A stretch of 64,000 nt of DNA, taken from positions 5,285,377-5,349,376 of the forward strand of contig VZSR01003022.1 in NCBI GenBank assembly GCA_013398615.1, read 5' to 3'. The notes beneath the pieces were generated by a model that saw nothing but the letters and a program-made list of their open reading frames with translations, was not told where the DNA came from and did not search any database. Below, piece after piece: positions 59,841 to 64,000 of the stretch (the first letter of the stretch is position 1; each line of letters opens with the position of its first letter). The translations under genes were made by a program, and so were the position numbers. This DNA is from Brachypodius melanocephalos (lineage: Eukaryota > Chordata > Aves > Passeriformes > Pycnonotidae).

Positions 59841-59913
59841 GTCATGGACAACACCATGTCCCTTCCAGCCTCTGTGATAACAGGATATGTCGTGGACAAC
59901 ACCATGTCCCCTT
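59841..59913. repeat. Direct repeat, about 22 bp, spaced 48 bp
   Basis: GTCATGGACAACACCATGTC at 59841 recurs at 59889 as GTCGTGGACAACACCATGTC with one difference. Both copies continue with CC and then T-rich bases. This is a small local duplication without recognisable function. Confidence 0.85.
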
Positions 59914-60659
59914 ACAGTTCCTGCCAGGTCAGTCCAGGGCACACATATTTTGGCTTTTTTGATGAGCATGGATTTGTGTCAGGTCTCCAGGTCAGGAAGG
60001 AAGGGAATCCTTTTGTTTTGTAAAATATTTTTGGTATCTCTTGCATCTGTTCTGAGTTGTTTGCTGTGAATGCAGGGACTCAAAGACCTTCCTATGTCCA
60101 GGCAGCAGCTGGTGCTGCACTGGGGGCTCTCTGCATCACACACTGATGCAAACTGGTGCTGTACTCCTTAACCCTGTACCTCAGCTGTGTCACTCCAACT
60201 GAGTGGTACAGACCAGCTTTGAGGTGAAATTTCTCATTTGACGCTTCCCCATATAGTCTGATTCATTAGGCTTTGTTTTAGAAGGGCACTTACACAGTTG
60301 TCTGCATCACTGAGTCAATGAAATAGCCTTCCCTTGGGAAACCTCCACCTGCCCTGGGCTCTTCCCGGGAGCTCACAAGGCCTCACATTCATGCACTGTC
60401 TTCTCTTCCTGGAGGTATCTCCACTTCCACTTGGGTGCACATCCCACATCTCTATTTAACTCCATTACACATCTCTCCAGCCCTGTGCCAGCTGCTCTTA
60501 GCCAAGCAATCAAAGCCTTGGCAGCTCAGCGAGGCTTTTCCTCCCTCAGCGCCTGCTGGTTTTGCCCAGTGTAGGGCTTGAGCTACTGTCAGCTTAATTC
60601 CTCAACACTCCAGCTGCAAGGGCACTCCCACGGCAGGAAAATGAGGTGCCCTATGGGCT

Positions 60660-60790
60660 TGCACGTGCTGTATTGAATTAGCTCCTGCTTATGTAGAAAT
60701 TACTCTTATTAATGGCTTGTTGTTGGAGACTGGAGGAGTCAACGCTAATGGAAGTCATCGGAGCTGTTAATCGCTAGGATCACTGACTTC
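60660..60790. promoter_or_regulatory. Homeobox-core-rich block in intron 9 (candidate enhancer)
   Basis: Within about 130 bases there are many TAAT/ATTA cores and relatives (GAATTAGC, ATTACTC, TTATTAATGG, CGCTAATGG, GTTAATCGC) with an E-box-like CACGTG at about 60663. The block is more AT-rich than its flanks, like many conserved non-coding elements near developmental or neuronal genes. Function is an inference from motif density only. Confidence 0.25.
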
Positions 60791-63574
60791 AAAACCAGCT
60801 CTCTGTTTGTTATTGGGGGTAATTCTTTCTATGGACCTTGCGAGTTCTTCTGCTTCTTGAGGATTTGAAGGGTTTATGAGGTCATGTAGGAACCTGCATG
60901 TTTTAATTGACTCACTTGTGAAGCTCTTCCAGGGGTAAAAAATGCCATGATCCTCTTAGTCATTAAAAAATGGGCTATGCCTACAAAGCAGATTTTATCC
61001 TGGTTCTGGAGACTGAATTATTTGAAAATTAAATGAGATTTCATGAAACTGGAGAGGTTATTTTTTTATCAGATAAATCAGTTCTCTGCATGCTTTAGGG
61101 ATGAGCCTATATAGATTCCTTGACACCTGCTAAAGTTTTCTTCAATTCTCTGGTTGGGGAACTGTAAGTGTCAATTCTTTCCTGTTAATTTAGTTCAGAG
61201 GCTGGAAATACTCGGGCTGCCTTAGATCCTATCATTACAGCGGTTGTTTCAGCTGCCGTCCATACCCTTGTGTTATCTCTGCTCAGGCAACATTGAGAAG
61301 AGACTCCAGCTTGGTGAAATGGGAAAATGATGTACGCTTTCAAAACTTGCTTCATCCCTGTGCTCTCTGCAGATAGCCAGGCATTTCTTTATGTTCCTTC
61401 TTTGATTATTGTGGTTGTTCCCCTTGGGCGGGAGCCAGGAAATTCAGCTAGCGCATCTGGAGCACCCTCAGCTTGCACCACAAATGCTTTCATCCATAAG
61501 CACTTCTGGTTGTTGGTGTTTTCCCAGGGATCAGTCCATATTTTTCCCTGATCCCTGGCAGAGGTTTGTCCCAATGCTGTTGGCACCCATGACTCTGCCC
61601 TGCTGCCACTCATGTCCTCACAGAGCCCGTTCCCACCCTGCTCAGCCTCGAGCAGGGGCAGGAGCCAAGTACTTTTCCCATCATCTCTGCTGGATTTCAG
61701 CTCTTTGTTATAATTGGTTTTCTGCTGATGTTATGAAACAAGCAGCTTTTCCCCCATGGATGTCTGTCAGCATTAGAGATAGCGTTACCAGCATCAGAAA
61801 CCCAGGTTCAGCAGAACTGTGCAGGAGCTCTACAGTGACAGTGTTTTTCTTTCTCTCTTTTTATTTCCTCCCTCCCCCTCGTCCCTTCTCAAGTACTAAT
61901 GGGGAGATAAGTTTCAAACTTGGTTTAGATTAACCAGAAATAGAGGGCTTTAAATCTCAAGTACTTACAAGGTGTGACCAAGTGGAAATGCAGCTTTTGT
62001 TCAGCTTAAGCTCCTTCGAAACCTGGGCAGAGGGATGAGCTGGTTCATGTTTTTCTTGCATTTTCTGGGATAATATTCATCCAGAAATCTCAAGCAGAGA
62101 GAGATAAGGAGTTTGGGAAAGAATATCTGCTGTGCCTCCTGAGAGTGATATAGAGAACCCAGCTGCAGGGCTTGGTGGAAGAGGATGTGGTCTGCAGGCA
62201 CTGTTTATGGGTCTGGGCAGCCATGGTTCGTGGCAGGTCCCTTCAGGGTGGGTCAATGAAATTCTCCATCAAATTTGGGCCTCATCCCCTCATTTGGACC
62301 CCACTCTCAAGGCAGACAGGAGGTGGCTGGGGACTCAGCCCTGTATGGGCAATTGGCGCCTGGCAATTCAGGTTTTTGCCATGGTTCCTCAACAGAGGTG
62401 TGCTGGAGAGGAAGGTTTGCACCAGGAGGTTCCATGCCCACAGGACTTGGCTCCTTCTATCTGCAGATGTGGAGTGGGAAGGGACACTTGCTGATTGGAA
62501 TGGGGAAGGCTGGGTGGAAGACGAGGAGATTAGCAGAGGTGGCGGAAGGGGAAGCCCTCCTGTGCAGACAGCTCTGATTTCTCCTAAAGGAAAACTGCTT
62601 TCCTCCCTTTCTTACAGCATTACTTGCTGTGGCATGAAATATTCAGCCTCCATTCAGCCCGTAAGAAAATCCTTCTTTCCCATGCAGTGAAGGGATGTAA
62701 CTGGACTTGTTCACTTGTGTGTCAAGTCATTTCTTATAATAAATGCCTATAAATCCTGAACATCCCAGCAGTCTTTCTCTAGCCCACTGAGCAGCGAGCG
62801 CACTGCCCTTTTCCATGTCTCCAGCCCCAGGAGGAGCAGAGCAAAACCTGCTGCAATCCTGCTACTTTCTGAATTGTTTTCTTTAACCAATTTGCCAAAG
62901 GACAAGTAGAGGAAGTCTATCAGACCTCGATTAAGCATAGCTCAGGTTTGCTCTGCTGGACACAGGACAATAGCTAAAGCCTGATACCTTTTAAGGAGCC
63001 CCAAAGACAATGAATGTCACTTCTGAAAATATGTGTGGATTGAGTTTCTATTTATAGGTCACAAGAAGCTCTGGAGCCAACAGGAGCTGTATTTACTGAA
63101 GGGAACCAAAGTGGTATTTTGAATGGCCATGGCTCGGTGGGTGCACTGATACAGAGGGATTAACGTGGATGTAATGGGGGCAGTGCATGGAGAAGGCTTG
63201 TGGGTTGAGTGAGGACACAGCCATGAGCTATCAGTAAAGGGGAGCTGAGTGTGGGAGAGGGCAAAGAAAGGGCACCTCATTTTGTTAATTAAGAGCTACT
63301 TATGTTCGTCAGAATTTCTTGCATTTTGCCCCAGGACTCGTGATCTGGCTCCTGTTTTGGGGTGGACCTGGTGTGTGTCTGCACCCACATGGAGGGTGGA
63401 GAGGGTCTTAACAGAGCAGTGTTAAGTTTAAAATCCTATCTTTGTGTGACCCATTTGGTTTTCTTTCTTATGTATATATATTAGAAATCTGCAAGTGATG
63501 AGTCAGTAAAACATTGTTGGTGTTTCCTGTGAAATAGCTGAGGTCGCTATTTTCTTTCTGTGTTATTTTTCCTA

Positions 63575-63588
63575 GTTGCCATGGTAAT
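63575..63588. promoter_or_regulatory. RFX X-box
   Basis: GTTGCCATGGTAAT fits the palindromic RFX X-box consensus GTNRCCATGGYAAC except for the last base. A full two-half palindrome is much rarer by chance than a half-site. It lies in intron 9; its activity is not known. Confidence 0.4.
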
Positions 63589-64000
63589 GATTTCAGAAAG
63601 GTCTTATTCTTGCAGCAGTTTGAATGGGTTAGAAGTTTTCACGGTCTTCTGGATCTGCTCACAGAAGCAGAGTGATATCCCAAAGATATCCCTTGGGATC
63701 AGGAGGGATCAGCCTCCTGGCTGGTCATCCCATCCCTCACTCTGTGCTGTGGCGAGACAGAGGGGTTTTTCTGTTTTATTGTTAGCAAGATAGAGAAGAA
63801 AGACCCTGGAGTGCTTCTGTTCTTTTGTGTTGGCATCCCAGGAGCAGGGGCTGGACAAGACCAGGCTTGGCCCCAGCCTGGAGCTTCTTGTCTGGGCAAG
63901 GGGAGTGTGAGATGAATGGATCTGTGCCAGCCATACCCACAGGACTGGGTGCAGATCTGATGATGATGATGAAGACCCTGTGCACTAAATGGGTCACAGC

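Larger units (their letters stand above)
54725..64000 (+). other. CACNA1G: CACNA1G intron 9, start (at least 9.3 kb)
   Basis: It begins with GTGAGT and shows no exon encoding the expected IIS2-S3 residues, so exon 10 lies beyond the window. It contains a 48-bp-spaced direct repeat (59.84 kb), a homeobox-rich block (60.66-60.79 kb) and an X-box (63.575 kb). Open frames here are short and unlike proteins. No second gene is recognised. Confidence 0.85.

Overview
The window is nuclear DNA of a vertebrate, most likely a bird. The reasons are one intron-rich animal ion-channel gene with short to medium introns, eroded fragments that look like the 3' ends of CR1 LINEs (the usual avian and reptilian LINE), CpG-poor introns, and no operon-like gene packing. 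The avian assignment is an inference from this genome style; the gene identity does not depend on it.

The only protein-coding gene I can support is CACNA1G, the T-type (low-voltage-activated) calcium channel alpha-1G subunit Cav3.1, on the + strand. Eight consecutive coding exons lie at 35289-54724 and match exons 2-9 in the numbering I recall for human CACNA1G. All have GT-AG borders and compatible phases. Together they give 688 uninterrupted codons: repeat I (S1 to S6 with the voltage sensor, the glycosylated S5-pore loop and the domain I filter glutamate), the whole I-II linker with its gating-brake region and polyhistidine run, and the start of IIS1. Exon 1 (the N-terminus) and everything from exon 10 onward are missing, so both ends of the gene run out of the window.

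Layout. 1-35288: non-coding, read as intron 1 and possibly 5' flank, with a 100-N assembly gap at 14623-14722, a GT microsatellite, homopolymer tracts and several motif-dense candidate regulatory blocks (RFX-like, homeodomain/POU/CRE, MEF2). 35289-54724: exons 2-9 with introns of about 0.5 to 9.6 kb. The introns hold CR1-like remnants, an LTR-like segment, a purine-rich stop-free stretch before exon 5, and a candidate 45-bp cassette exon at 52964-53008. 54725-64000: the start of intron 9, with no further exon recognised, one RFX X-box and a short homeobox-rich block.

I found no tRNA, rRNA, CRISPR array, intact transposon or second gene. The most interesting observation is the 45-bp candidate exon between exons 8 and 9. 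It has strong splice sites, matching phase and an open frame, and would add 15 residues to the I-II linker of Cav3.1. The other findings are candidate enhancers and unexplained sequence blocks that need comparative or transcript data.
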